DNA from: Aequorivita aurantiaca
Lineage (GTDB): Bacteria; Bacteroidota; Bacteroidia; Flavobacteriales; Flavobacteriaceae
Direction of reading: 5' to 3'
Assembly: GCF_030410135.1 (NCBI RefSeq)
Contig: NZ_JAUGQQ010000001.1
Coordinates: 62,001 to 126,000 of the forward strand
DNA length: 64,000 bases
Below the pieces are notes generated by a model, which did not search any database, had not been told where the DNA came from, and saw only the letters and a program-made list of their open reading frames with translations. How positions within the stretch are numbered: position 1 is the first letter of the stretch; each line of letters starts with the position of its first letter. The position numbers and the translations under genes were made by a program. Positions 7,551 through 15,728 of this stretch are shown one piece after another.

Positions 7551-8711
7551 ATGTTTGGCAATAAATCACTCTCCCGTTGGGGTTTTATCCTGGCTTCCCT
7601 TATAATTATTACGCTAATTTTATGGAATACCTATGTATTTTTCACTCAGCTTAAAGCTAACGAACGCGCCAAAATGGAAATTTGGGCGGCGGCGCAACAG
7701 GAACTGGCCCAAAGTGAAGCCGGTGAGGGAAATATGCTGAGCGAAACGGCGCTGACCATTATCCAAAGCAACAGTTCAACACCGATGATTCTTCACACAA
7801 TAAAGGAAGACAGCTATACCGGACGAAATATTGACGAGGCAGTTTTAAACAATAAAAATGCACTGAAGAAAAAAATAGAACAATTCACCGAGGAATATAA
7901 ACCTCTGGAAATTACCTATAAAGATCAAGTGCTTTCGGTGATATATTTCGGAAATTCTCCTTTAATCAACAAGTTAAAATATTATCCGGCAGCGCTTATT
8001 TTAATTATTTTCCTTTTCATTCTTGCCGTTTATCTTTTTTACAAAACCTCCAAATCTGCCGAACAAAACCGACTTTGGGCAGGAATGGCAAAGGAAACGG
8101 CACATCAAATTGGCACGCCACTTTCTTCACTTGTGGGTTGGACCGAAATCTTGAAAACGGAAAATGTGAATCAAGAATATGTTTTGGAAATGGAAAAGGA
8201 CATTTCGCGATTGGAAACCATTACGGACCGTTTTTCAAAAATTGGATCTGTGCCCAAACTGGAGCTTCACGATCTGGTGGAGGAAACAAAGGCAACCTTT
8301 TATTATTTGCAAAAACGGAGTTCGAAGTTGATTGATTTTCAGTTGAAAATTCCGCAGAAACCAATTTATGTGAAAATGAATCCGCAACTTTTTAGCTGGA
8401 CCGTTGAAAACCTTGTGAAAAACGGAATTGATGCTATGAAAGGAAAAGGAACCATTACCTTGGCAATAGAGGAGAATTCAAAATTTGTATTTTTAAAAAT
8501 ATCCGACACCGGAAAAGGTATTACAAAACGCGAATTCAAAAGAATTTTCGCACCGGGTTATACCACAAAAAAACGCGGTTGGGGCCTGGGGCTTTCATTA
8601 GCAAAACGTATTATCGAAGAATATCATAACGGGAGAATCCGTGTTTCAAAAAGCAGTTTAAACCAAGGCACCACTATGGAAATTGCACTAAAGGCTGAGA
8701 GTGAATCATGA
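7551..8711 (+). CDS. Membrane sensor histidine kinase
   Basis: 386 residues from the ATG at 7551 (an in-frame TTG lies at 7521). Two membrane helices (about 11-33 and 145-165) enclose a small extracytoplasmic region. The dimerisation/phosphoacceptor helix reads KETAHQIGTPLSSLVGW with His185; HQIGTPL is the Bacteroidota variant of the usual H-E-x-x-x-P box. The ATPase domain has ENLVKNGIDAM (N box), DTGKGI (G1) and GWGLGLSLAKR (G2). There is no response regulator next door. The TGA overlaps the ATG of the zinc-ribbon gene, so the two are probably co-translated. Confidence 0.9.
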   Translation: MFGNKSLSRWGFILASLIIITLILWNTYVFFTQLKANERAKMEIWAAAQQELAQSEAGEGNMLSETALTIIQSNSSTPMILHTIKEDSYTGRNIDEAVLNNKNALKKKIEQFTEEYKPLEITYKDQVLSVIYFGNSPLINKLKYYPAALILIIFLFILAVYLFYKTSKSAEQNRLWAGMAKETAHQIGTPLSSLVGWTEILKTENVNQEYVLEMEKDISRLETITDRFSKIGSVPKLELHDLVEETKATFYYLQKRSSKLIDFQLKIPQKPIYVKMNPQLFSWTVENLVKNGIDAMKGKGTITLAIEENSKFVFLKISDTGKGITKREFKRIFAPGYTTKKRGWGLGLSLAKRIIEEYHNGRIRVSKSSLNQGTTMEIALKAESES

Positions 8712-9052
8712 AAAAGAAAATACACACCCTACATACGGCCCGTTTAAAAAACAACTGTCCCACCTGCTTTGGAACTGATGGTCTTGAAATAAATTTTACA
8801 CAAGCGGAAAAGGAAACTATGTTTTCTACCAAACCAGCGACGGATATTGAACATACCCTCTATTGTCATACCTGCAAAAACCAGATTTTTCCAGTGAATT
8901 GGACCGAGGATATTGAGCGGGTTTTTGACTACAACAAAAAAATAGCGGAAACCAATAAACATTATTTAAAGGTTAAACCACTATTTTATATAGTGTTCAT
9001 AGTCGCAATTGTTCTTGTAGCCACTACAACTTATCTATTGTTGCCCGCCTAA
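8708..9052 (+). CDS. Small zinc-ribbon protein with C-terminal membrane anchor
   Basis: 114 residues. Two cysteine pairs, CPTC (18-21) and CHTC (53-56), suggest a zinc ribbon. One hydrophobic helix close to the C-terminus (LFYIVFIVAIVLVATTTYLLL) suggests a tail-anchored inner-membrane protein with the ribbon in the cytoplasm. It overlaps the upstream kinase by ATGA and overlaps the stop of the convergent HIT gene by four bases. The function is unknown; the coupling suggests an accessory role with the kinase. Confidence 0.8.
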   Translation: MKKKIHTLHTARLKNNCPTCFGTDGLEINFTQAEKETMFSTKPATDIEHTLYCHTCKNQIFPVNWTEDIERVFDYNKKIAETNKHYLKVKPLFYIVFIVAIVLVATTTYLLLPA

Positions 9053-9444
9053 GACTTCAGCTTTTCGGCAATTGCTTGCGCCAAAATTTCAAATTCTTCC
9101 GCGGTCATTTTTACTTTTTTGGTGAAGCGCATATCGTCCATCTCATTTATAGGAATTAAGTGCACGTGTACGTGAGGTACTTCCAACCCGACAACGGCCA
9201 TTCCCACACGCTTGCAGGCAACGGTTTTGCCGAGCGCCCTCGCTACTTTTCGGGAAAACTGCATCAATTGAAGATACATATGCTCACCCATATCAAAAAT
9301 TTTGTCAACTTCTTCCTTTGGCACGCATAGGGTATGGCCTTTCGCATTAGGGTTTATATCCAAAAATGCAATGAAGTTGTCGTCTTCCGCTACTTTATAA
9401 CACGGAATTTCACCCTCGATTATTTGTGTGAAGATTGAAGCCAT
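9049..9444 (-). CDS. HIT family nucleotide-binding protein
   Basis: 131 residues with the histidine triad HVHVHLIP near residue 97 and the upstream block FLDINPNAKGHTLCVPK. Members hydrolyse nucleoside phosphoramidates or adenylated nucleotides (HINT-like); the exact substrate is unknown. The gap to the upstream greA stop is two bases, so greA and this gene form an operon, an arrangement common in flavobacteria. Confidence 0.93.
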   Translation of the reverse strand: MASIFTQIIEGEIPCYKVAEDDNFIAFLDINPNAKGHTLCVPKEEVDKIFDMGEHMYLQLMQFSRKVARALGKTVACKRVGMAVVGLEVPHVHVHLIPINEMDDMRFTKKVKMTAEEFEILAQAIAEKLKS

Positions 9445-9446
9445 AA

Positions 9447-9923
9447 TTAGTCTCTGGAAATTTCTAATATTTCAAATTTAAGCAAGCCATTTGGAACTTT
9501 AATTTCAGCAATTTCACCTTTTTGTTTGCCCAACAACCCCCTTCCGATAGGAGAATCCACTGAAATTTTACCAGTTTTAAGATCGGCTTCGCTTTGCGCC
9601 ACCAATTTATAGGTCATTTCCATGCCATTGGTCTGGTTTTTCATTTTAACAGTTGAATGCACCAAAACCTTACTCAAATCTAATTGCGATTCATCAATCA
9701 AACGAGCGTTTGCAAGCACCTCCTCAAGTTTTGCTATTCGCATTTCCAGCATTCCCTGCGCCTCTTTGGCAGCATCATATTCGGCATTTTCACTCAAATC
9801 GCCTTTATCGCGGGCCTCGGCAATTGCATTTGATGCCTTGGGACGTTCTACATCGCGCAGTTGGTCAACTTCATCGCGCAATTTTTTTAATCCTTCCTCA
9901 GTGTAATAAGATACTTTACTCAT
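9447..9923 (-). CDS. greA: Transcription elongation factor GreA
   Basis: 158 residues, the normal length. The N-terminal coiled coil has the conserved ARDKGDLSENAEYDAAKEAQG, including the acidic tip residues that reach the RNA polymerase active site and stimulate cleavage of backtracked RNA. The C-terminal FKBP-like domain holds SPIGRGLLGKQKGE. A TATATTTG element at 10038-10045 on the minus strand implies a leader of roughly 110 bases that contains two palindromic repeats. Confidence 0.97.
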   Translation of the reverse strand: MSKVSYYTEEGLKKLRDEVDQLRDVERPKASNAIAEARDKGDLSENAEYDAAKEAQGMLEMRIAKLEEVLANARLIDESQLDLSKVLVHSTVKMKNQTNGMEMTYKLVAQSEADLKTGKISVDSPIGRGLLGKQKGEIAEIKVPNGLLKFEILEISRD

Positions 9924-9981
9924 AACTTCATCGTTTGTTTTTTACAAACCCTTTTTTAATACTTTAAACGCCATATAACAA

Positions 9982-10029
9982 GATTCCCGCCGGTGCGGGA
10001 ATAGAAAAATCCCATACGGTGACGGGATT
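9982..10029. repeat. Tandem pair of short GC-rich palindromes
   Basis: Two hairpins in a row: GATTCCCGC...GCGGGAAT (9982-10002) and AATCCC...GGGATT (10008-10029). They resemble the palindromes after ahcY (24043-24063) and after the cupin gene (58037-58060). They lie in the probable greA leader. The remaining DNA between greA and the lipoprotein gene (9924-10193) shows no convincing gene. Confidence 0.6.
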
Positions 10030-10037
10030 GTGTTTAA

Positions 10038-10045
10038 CAAATATA
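10038..10045 (-). promoter_or_regulatory. Probable greA promoter -7 element TATATTTG
   Basis: Exact TAnnTTTG match on the minus strand, 115 bases before the greA start. No good -33 TTG at the usual 19-21 base distance was seen. Confidence 0.4.
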
Positions 10046-10193
10046 CTAAAAAATTACTTGTAGTATAATTTGTTGTAATTTCGACCAAAAATTTAATTGA
10101 TTGGATAAAGGGCTCTGTAATAGAATTTTTCAATCAAACCTGAATCACGTTCGAAGGTCGTAGAGGCTTTCTTCAATAAAAAAAGAAGAACCA

Positions 10194-10631
10194 ATGAAAA
10201 ATAGAATTTTTTTCCTTTTGATTTGCTTAATAATTGTATCATGTTCTAAAAATGATGATAAACAGGAGCGCAATCCATATTTGTCGGATCCTGTTGTGAG
10301 CTTGAACTTAAACCTGAATTTACCCGAATATAACTCCCTTAAGTTTCCCGGAAATTCCGTGATAACCACACAAGGCATTAAAGGAATTGTGGTGATTTGC
10401 GTGAGCGACACCCAATATTTCGCTTACGACTTAACGGATCCGAACCACGTACCAAGCAATTGTTCCCGTATGACAATTGAAGGCCCTATTGCCACTTGTC
10501 CATGCCAGAATGACGAAAATGAATATAATCTGGTGAATTTTGGAAGGCACACCTCAGAACCGGACGCTAAATACCCGATGCAATCCTATCGCGCCGAGCG
10601 CAACGGGAACACTGTTACCATCAGCAATTGA
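10194..10631 (+). CDS. Lipoprotein with degenerate Rieske-like domain
   Basis: 145 residues. The lipobox is LIIVSC with the acceptor Cys17, followed by SKNDDK, which resembles the acidic surface-export signal described for Bacteroidota lipoproteins. The C-terminal half (NHVPSNCSRMTIEGPIATC, then PCQ, then a Tyr/Val strand pattern ending GNTVTISN) has the layout of a Rieske [2Fe-2S] domain. A ligand His of the second box (CPCH) is Gln here, so a normal cluster is unlikely. Physiological role unknown. Confidence 0.7.
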   Translation: MKNRIFFLLICLIIVSCSKNDDKQERNPYLSDPVVSLNLNLNLPEYNSLKFPGNSVITTQGIKGIVVICVSDTQYFAYDLTDPNHVPSNCSRMTIEGPIATCPCQNDENEYNLVNFGRHTSEPDAKYPMQSYRAERNGNTVTISN

Positions 10632-10669
10632 TTTAGTACCTTCCTCCGTCATAAAAATATTTCATTCCC

Positions 10670-12862
10670 CTAAAACTTAACCGTTGCACCCACCAAAAAA
10701 TTTATGGTAGCCTGCGGATAATAGCCCGCACCTTCAATGGTAGTAACCGTTCCTGGATTGGTGAAATCGTCATCGTACGTATAAAAATATCCGTTTGAAA
10801 TATATTCCACGTTGAAAATATTATTCACCAAAGCTGAAAAAACTACTTCCTTTATCCACGGAAGCGTGTCCAAAGTGTACACAATATTCAAATCATTGAT
10901 GAAATAGCTATCCAATTTTGAGGCATCGCTGTCAATATTCCCCATATACTGCTCCCCCACAAACTTTGAAAGAAAGCCCAACTGCAACTTTTCAATTGGT
11001 GAATATTCCAGCATATTTCCCGCAACAACAGATGGCGAAAATGAGATATTTGTATTGCCCAGATTTACCAATTCGCCATCAATGGAAGCTACAAAATCAA
11101 CATTTTTATTAGTGCTTAAGGCAATATTTGGAAGCGTTTTAAGGTTTTTTAAAATTTGAATTTCAGCATCCACTTCCAGTCCCAATCGGTAACTTTTTCC
11201 GCTGCTCGTTCTCAAAGGCGCGCCCACGTCGTTCAATTCTCCCGAAAGCACTAATTGATCTTTGTAATCCATAAAATAAAGATTGGTATTCACTTTTGTT
11301 TTTTCGGAAGCGAAACGCCAGCCGAGTTCGTAATCATCCAATTTTTCGGCACTTGTAATACCTTGTTCGTAATCATTTCGGGAAGGTTCGCGGTGCGCTT
11401 TTCCGTAGGAAATATAGAATTGGTTTGACGGATTCAATTTATAGGAAGCACCCGCTTTCGGGTTGAAAAATGAATAATCTTCATCAATTGTCAACGCCAC
11501 CAAATCTGAAGTGATTCCCGAAGTTTTATAATTCACGAATCTTCCCTGCAAATCACCGAAAACGCTCCATTTTTCATTGACCCGATAAGTAGCTTTTGAA
11601 AAAACCGTGAATTCACTTTTCTCTCCATTCCCATCATAATAACGGTCACGAATTTCAGAATCACTGGCGTTACGCGCCCAAATAACTTCGCCGAAATGGT
11701 CGCCAGTGTAATAACTATAAAATGCCCCGCCCGTAAAATCAATTTTATTGTTTTTGTAATTCACGTTAGCATTTGCGGCGTAGAAATCATTATCCAGCCA
11801 ACGACGGCGTATCAAATCGGTCGTATTTATTGTATCTCCGCCAATTTCTATCGGCTCAAATCCGTAGGTTTCAAAATCCTCATTAGCTTTATATTGTTCA
11901 AAATAACCCTTCCCTTTTGTATAATTGAAGGAAATATTACTATTCCAATTATTATTGAAACGTTGATTCCAAAGCAATTGATAATGGTCTTGAGCATAAT
12001 TATCCACTTCATTGTCATAAAACTGAATATTGCCATTTGCATCGGTATACATTCCCGCCAAATTGAAAGTTCGGTCATTCTCGAGAATTTCTAAATCCTC
12101 TATTCCATTCCACGCCTGATAAGTTTCCTCTCTTCCTCCAAAAACCAAGGCTTTAACCAAAGTATTGCCATCAACAAATGCCCCCTGCAGAAAATATGAT
12201 TTCAAGTCGGAACTGGCCCGGTCAATGTATCCATCAGATTGAATGGTTGACAACCTTCCCGCTAATTCAAAATGCTCGGAAAGCAAGCCAGTGCTGAACT
12301 TGACATTGTGTTTACGTGTATTAAAACTTCCAAAGGAATTGGCAATTTCGCCATAGGCCTCATTTGAAACGGCATCGCTCAACAGATTCAAACTGGCGCC
12401 AAATGCACCCGAGCCATTCGTTGAAGTTCCCACCCCGCGCTGCAATTGTAGACTTTCAACGGAAGATGTAAAATCGGGCAGATTCACCCAAAACGTGCCC
12501 TGACTTTCCGCATCATTGTACGGTATTCCATTTATCGTCACATTCACGCGAGAGGCATCGCTACCGCGTACCCGAATGTATGTATAGCCCACGCCGGCAC
12601 CGGCATCGCTCGTGGTCACAACGGACGGAAGATAATTGAGCATATACGGAATGTCCTGCCCAAGATTCCTTTTTTCCAAATCCTCCTTATCCAGATTTGA
12701 GTGCGTAATTGGCGAATCGGCATTAACGCGCACGGCTTGCACCAAAACTTCCTCCAGTGCTTCGACTTTCGTTGTATCCTGTGGCTTTGTCTGCGGTGTT
12801 TCCTGTGCGGAAATGGTAAATAAAAATAAGGTGAAAACTGCGGTAATCAATAATTTTTTCAT
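10670..12862 (-). CDS. TonB-dependent outer-membrane receptor, probably for thiamine or a thiamine precursor
   Basis: 730 residues: signal peptide (1-19), plug domain (about 50-175; YIRVRGSDASRVNVTINGIPY and LQLQRGVGTSTNGSGAFG), then a beta-barrel ending in Phe (GATVKF). No CarboxypepD-like N-terminal domain. The upstream leader holds a TPP riboswitch with a terminator. Known: TPP-controlled TonB receptors (Omr1 type) are predicted thiamine uptake genes in Bacteroidota. Substrate assignment is an inference from the riboswitch. No partner transporter is next to it, but a PnuC-type locus lies 8 kb away. Confidence 0.9.
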   Translation of the reverse strand: MKKLLITAVFTLFLFTISAQETPQTKPQDTTKVEALEEVLVQAVRVNADSPITHSNLDKEDLEKRNLGQDIPYMLNYLPSVVTTSDAGAGVGYTYIRVRGSDASRVNVTINGIPYNDAESQGTFWVNLPDFTSSVESLQLQRGVGTSTNGSGAFGASLNLLSDAVSNEAYGEIANSFGSFNTRKHNVKFSTGLLSEHFELAGRLSTIQSDGYIDRASSDLKSYFLQGAFVDGNTLVKALVFGGREETYQAWNGIEDLEILENDRTFNLAGMYTDANGNIQFYDNEVDNYAQDHYQLLWNQRFNNNWNSNISFNYTKGKGYFEQYKANEDFETYGFEPIEIGGDTINTTDLIRRRWLDNDFYAANANVNYKNNKIDFTGGAFYSYYTGDHFGEVIWARNASDSEIRDRYYDGNGEKSEFTVFSKATYRVNEKWSVFGDLQGRFVNYKTSGITSDLVALTIDEDYSFFNPKAGASYKLNPSNQFYISYGKAHREPSRNDYEQGITSAEKLDDYELGWRFASEKTKVNTNLYFMDYKDQLVLSGELNDVGAPLRTSSGKSYRLGLEVDAEIQILKNLKTLPNIALSTNKNVDFVASIDGELVNLGNTNISFSPSVVAGNMLEYSPIEKLQLGFLSKFVGEQYMGNIDSDASKLDSYFINDLNIVYTLDTLPWIKEVVFSALVNNIFNVEYISNGYFYTYDDDFTNPGTVTTIEGAGYYPQATINFLVGATVKF

Positions 12863-12928
12863 TCGTAAAAAAAATTTTATACGAATAAAAGGGGCGTTAT
12901 TCTTGATTTGTTAAAAATGGTTTTTCAT

Positions 12929-12972
12929 AAAAAAACCCTGAAAACAATGCGCTGTGCATTATTACAGGGGGT
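12929..12972 (-). terminator. Riboswitch expression-platform terminator
   Basis: On the minus strand CCCTGTAATAATGC pairs with GCATTGTTTTCAGGG, followed by seven T residues (the A run at 12929-12935). It starts about a dozen bases after the TPP aptamer and ends before the TonB-receptor start at 12862. This is the layout expected for ligand-induced transcription termination. Confidence 0.85.
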
Positions 12973-12983
12973 TCCTATTTGTT

Positions 12984-13124
12984 TTCCCTTGGCAGCATTA
13001 CCCGCCCAGGTTCTTTGGGTATAATCTCAGCTTCTTCGAGTTCAGAGTTCAGGGTTTAGAGTTAAGAGTATATCAACTCAAAACTCACAACCCATAACTC
13101 GTAACTAAAATCTGCACCCCTTTG
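12984..13124 (-). promoter_or_regulatory. TPP riboswitch (THI element)
   Basis: On the minus strand all conserved blocks occur in order: GGGGTGC (13120-13114), CTGAGA (13030-13025), ATACCC, GAACCTG (13013-13007), GGGTAATGC (13003-12995) and AAGGGAA (12990-12984). The P3 arm is unusually long, a 65-nt hairpin from 13037 to 13101 made of 7-base units. Known: this RNA senses thiamine pyrophosphate and usually represses thiamine synthesis or uptake. Here it precedes a TonB receptor and a terminator. Confidence 0.95.
13037..13101. repeat. Heptamer-repeat hairpin inside the riboswitch P3 arm
   Basis: On the plus strand CGAGTT-CAGAGTT-CAGGGTT-TAGAGTT-AAGAGT faces its approximate complement ending AACTCG, with a small loop around 13070. 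Both arms are built of 7-mers with a GAGTT/GGGTT core. A related hairpin is at 56699-56760 between atpD and atpC. Confidence 0.75.
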
Positions 13125-13251
13125 AGATGTGCGACAAAAGTACATTTCTTTTTTCAATTTCACACTGGATTATGATTTCGATTTCGCTTTGGATTTAATT
13201 TTTACCATATCCTTAATACTTCCCCTTTTTTATAGTCTTTACATTTGGGCA

Positions 13252-15726
13252 ATGGCCACCTCAAAGAATAAATTCACTTTAAAAATCATTCTCAGTTATC
13301 TGGTTTTAGGGGCGTTGGCGGTGCTTGTGGGAATATTCCTCTATACAGAATTTAAAAAATATACTGCCGAAAAGAACGAAACAAACGGCGAGAAAAAATT
13401 CGTTGAAACCGGAACGCTCATCAACCTAGTTTATGAAACCGATGGCTTTTCAAGACTCGCATTGTTAACCGAAAGCGATGCCGATTTTGAAAAATATATG
13501 ACGAAAACCGATTCGCTTTTCAGAAAAATTGAAGATATAAAACGGCTTACAACGAACGATTTTCAGGTGAAACAACTTGACAGCGTAAAAACGCTTCTCG
13601 AGGAAAAAAACCGAAATATCGAACAACTCAGAATTCTTCGGCTTACCAATCAAAAGGATACTTCGCTGGACGATATTATGAAGGAAGTGCGAAAATTGGA
13701 AGCTTCCATCGGACTAAATTCCGTGGAATCGATGGTGAGAAATCCTGCCAATCTCAGCAAGCGCGACCGTAGAATTTGGGAAGCATATGCCGATTATCTC
13801 AACAGCAGTTGGCTTCGCGACACTTCCACCGTAAAATCCCAAACCGTAGATTCTATGCTTACCGCATCGCGCTACATTGTTGCTGAGGCGAAAAAGGAAA
13901 ATTCCCGAATCCGTGAATCGTTGATGCAAAAAGAAAATGAATTAATTCGAAATGATCTTAATATTTCAGAAAGACTGCGCGAAATTATCGCCAGTTTTGA
14001 CCGTGAAATCACCAAAAACAACAATCTCGAAAAACAGCAACGTGCCGATTCCATTGCACGAACTAGCGAAATCTTAAAATTTGCGGGCATTTTGGGCGGC
14101 ATTGTGGTTTTGCTTTTCTCCTATTTTATCCTTTCGGATTTTTTTAAGGCGGAACGTTATAAAAAGAATTTGGAGGAATCAAAAAATTATGCCGAATCGC
14201 TGCTGAAAAGCCGTGAACAGCTCATTTCCACCGTGAGCCACGATTTAAAGACACCTTTGAATACTATAAGCGGCTATTCCGAATTGTTCGAAAACTCTTC
14301 CCTTTCCGAAAAGCAGAAATACTATTTGGCGCAAATCACTTCCAGTTCTCATTTCATTTCACATTTAGTAGACGATTTACTGGATTTTTCAAAACTGGAA
14401 GCCGGAAAATTGTCAATAGAAAGCATTCCCTTTTCGCTTGAAAATATTATTGTAGAAGCCGGAAATGCCGTTAAACAACAATTTCCGCAAAAACCCGTGG
14501 CACTAAAATTTTCCATATCGGAAGAAATTAAAAACAAAATTTTTGAAAGTGATCCGCTGCGGATTCGGCAGATTATAAACAATTTGGTGGGCAACGCCTT
14601 TAAATTTACCGAAGCCGGAAGCGTCGAAATTGAAGTGCGAGAAATTGAAAATTTTTACCAAACTTCAAAGGTGGAAATAGCCGTGAATGATACGGGCATC
14701 GGCATTTCAAAAGAAAAACAGGAAGTTATTTTTCACGAATTTACACAGGCAGAAAAAGAAATTGCAAACAAATTTGGCGGAAGCGGACTCGGTCTCGCGA
14801 TCTCTAAAAAGCTTGCTGAACTTTTGGGTGGAAGTTTAAAAGTGCAAAGTATATTGGGTGACGGAAGTTCATTTATACTTACCGTTCCCTTAAAGAATTC
14901 AGAACGGGTTTTGCCCAAAATCGCTCCGGAAATAAATGAATCCTTTAAAAATTTACGTGCAGTAATCATTGATGACGACGACGCGATGCGTTCCCTTTTG
15001 AAGGAAATTTTTGAACAAATGGAGATTGCCTCGGAAGCATTTCAAAGCTTTGAAGCTTTTAACGCCTCCACTAGCTCAGCGGGACAACTTGATTATGATT
15101 TCATTTTAACGGATATCCAAATGCCAAAAACCGATGGGTTTACGGTTCTGAAAAACTTGAAAAAAGGTGAAATCAATTCATATAAAAATCAACCTGTTAT
15201 CGCAATGACAGGAAGCAGGGAGCATTCCCGGCATTTTTATTTGGCGAAAGGTTTCAGTGAGATGCTTTCAAAACCATTTTCAAAACGCGAACTCGTTGCA
15301 GCTCTAACACATATTTTCCCTGAAAGAAATCATTCGATTATAAATAACGACCTAACAAAATGGAGCGAGGAATTTATAGCTGCAAACGAAAAATTTGACC
15401 TCTCGCTTTTAAAATCGTTTTTGGACACGCCGCAATCGTTAAATGAAGTTTTAAATGTTTTCGATTCCCAAACCGAAACAGATTTGCAGGAAATTAAAAC
15501 AGCGATTTCAGAAAAAAACTTGGAACGAATCAAAGCAATTGCGCACAGAATGTTGACGATGTTCCGGCAAATAAGGGCGAGCGGAGTGATTCCAATATTG
15601 GAAAAAATGGAGAATTACAATGAAATCGATCCCGATAGTTATGGGAACGAAATAGAAATGAAAAAAGATTTTGAAAAATTAATTATGAATGTTCGCGAGT
15701 TGCAAAAAGCTTTGGAAACACGATAA
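13252..15726 (+). CDS. Hybrid sensor histidine kinase with receiver and Hpt domains
   Basis: 824 residues from the ATG at 13252; the ORF runs 41 codons further upstream but MATSKNKFTLKIILSYLVLG fits a normal start. Layout: membrane helix (about 10-30), a long helical sensor region (about 35-275), second helix (about 278-298), HisKA with TVSHDLKTPLNTISGYSE (His330), HATPase (NNLVGNAFKF, DTGIGI, GSGLGLAISKKL), receiver with VIIDDDDAM and phospho-acceptor Asp621 (LTDIQMPKTDG), and C-terminal Hpt-like helices with His765 (IAHRMLTMFRQ). Inference: a phosphorelay feeding the adjacent convergent NtrC-type regulator, whose gene ends two bases away. Confidence 0.93.
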   Translation: MATSKNKFTLKIILSYLVLGALAVLVGIFLYTEFKKYTAEKNETNGEKKFVETGTLINLVYETDGFSRLALLTESDADFEKYMTKTDSLFRKIEDIKRLTTNDFQVKQLDSVKTLLEEKNRNIEQLRILRLTNQKDTSLDDIMKEVRKLEASIGLNSVESMVRNPANLSKRDRRIWEAYADYLNSSWLRDTSTVKSQTVDSMLTASRYIVAEAKKENSRIRESLMQKENELIRNDLNISERLREIIASFDREITKNNNLEKQQRADSIARTSEILKFAGILGGIVVLLFSYFILSDFFKAERYKKNLEESKNYAESLLKSREQLISTVSHDLKTPLNTISGYSELFENSSLSEKQKYYLAQITSSSHFISHLVDDLLDFSKLEAGKLSIESIPFSLENIIVEAGNAVKQQFPQKPVALKFSISEEIKNKIFESDPLRIRQIINNLVGNAFKFTEAGSVEIEVREIENFYQTSKVEIAVNDTGIGISKEKQEVIFHEFTQAEKEIANKFGGSGLGLAISKKLAELLGGSLKVQSILGDGSSFILTVPLKNSERVLPKIAPEINESFKNLRAVIIDDDDAMRSLLKEIFEQMEIASEAFQSFEAFNASTSSAGQLDYDFILTDIQMPKTDGFTVLKNLKKGEINSYKNQPVIAMTGSREHSRHFYLAKGFSEMLSKPFSKRELVAALTHIFPERNHSIINNDLTKWSEEFIAANEKFDLSLLKSFLDTPQSLNEVLNVFDSQTETDLQEIKTAISEKNLERIKAIAHRMLTMFRQIRASGVIPILEKMENYNEIDPDSYGNEIEMKKDFEKLIMNVRELQKALETR

Positions 15727-15728
15727 TT

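Noticed and set aside
9942-10133. 63-codon minus-strand ORF in the greA upstream region
   Set aside because: It spans the palindromic repeats and the greA promoter region, and its translation has no recognisable composition or motif.
10145-10411. 88-codon minus-strand ORF opposite the lipoprotein gene
   Set aside because: It is an antisense shadow of the lipoprotein coding sequence; the plus-strand frame has a good lipobox.
13129-13251. N-terminal extension of the hybrid kinase into the riboswitch region
   Set aside because: The extension contains hydrophobic, non-family sequence and abuts the riboswitch; the ATG at 13252 is followed by the expected membrane helix.
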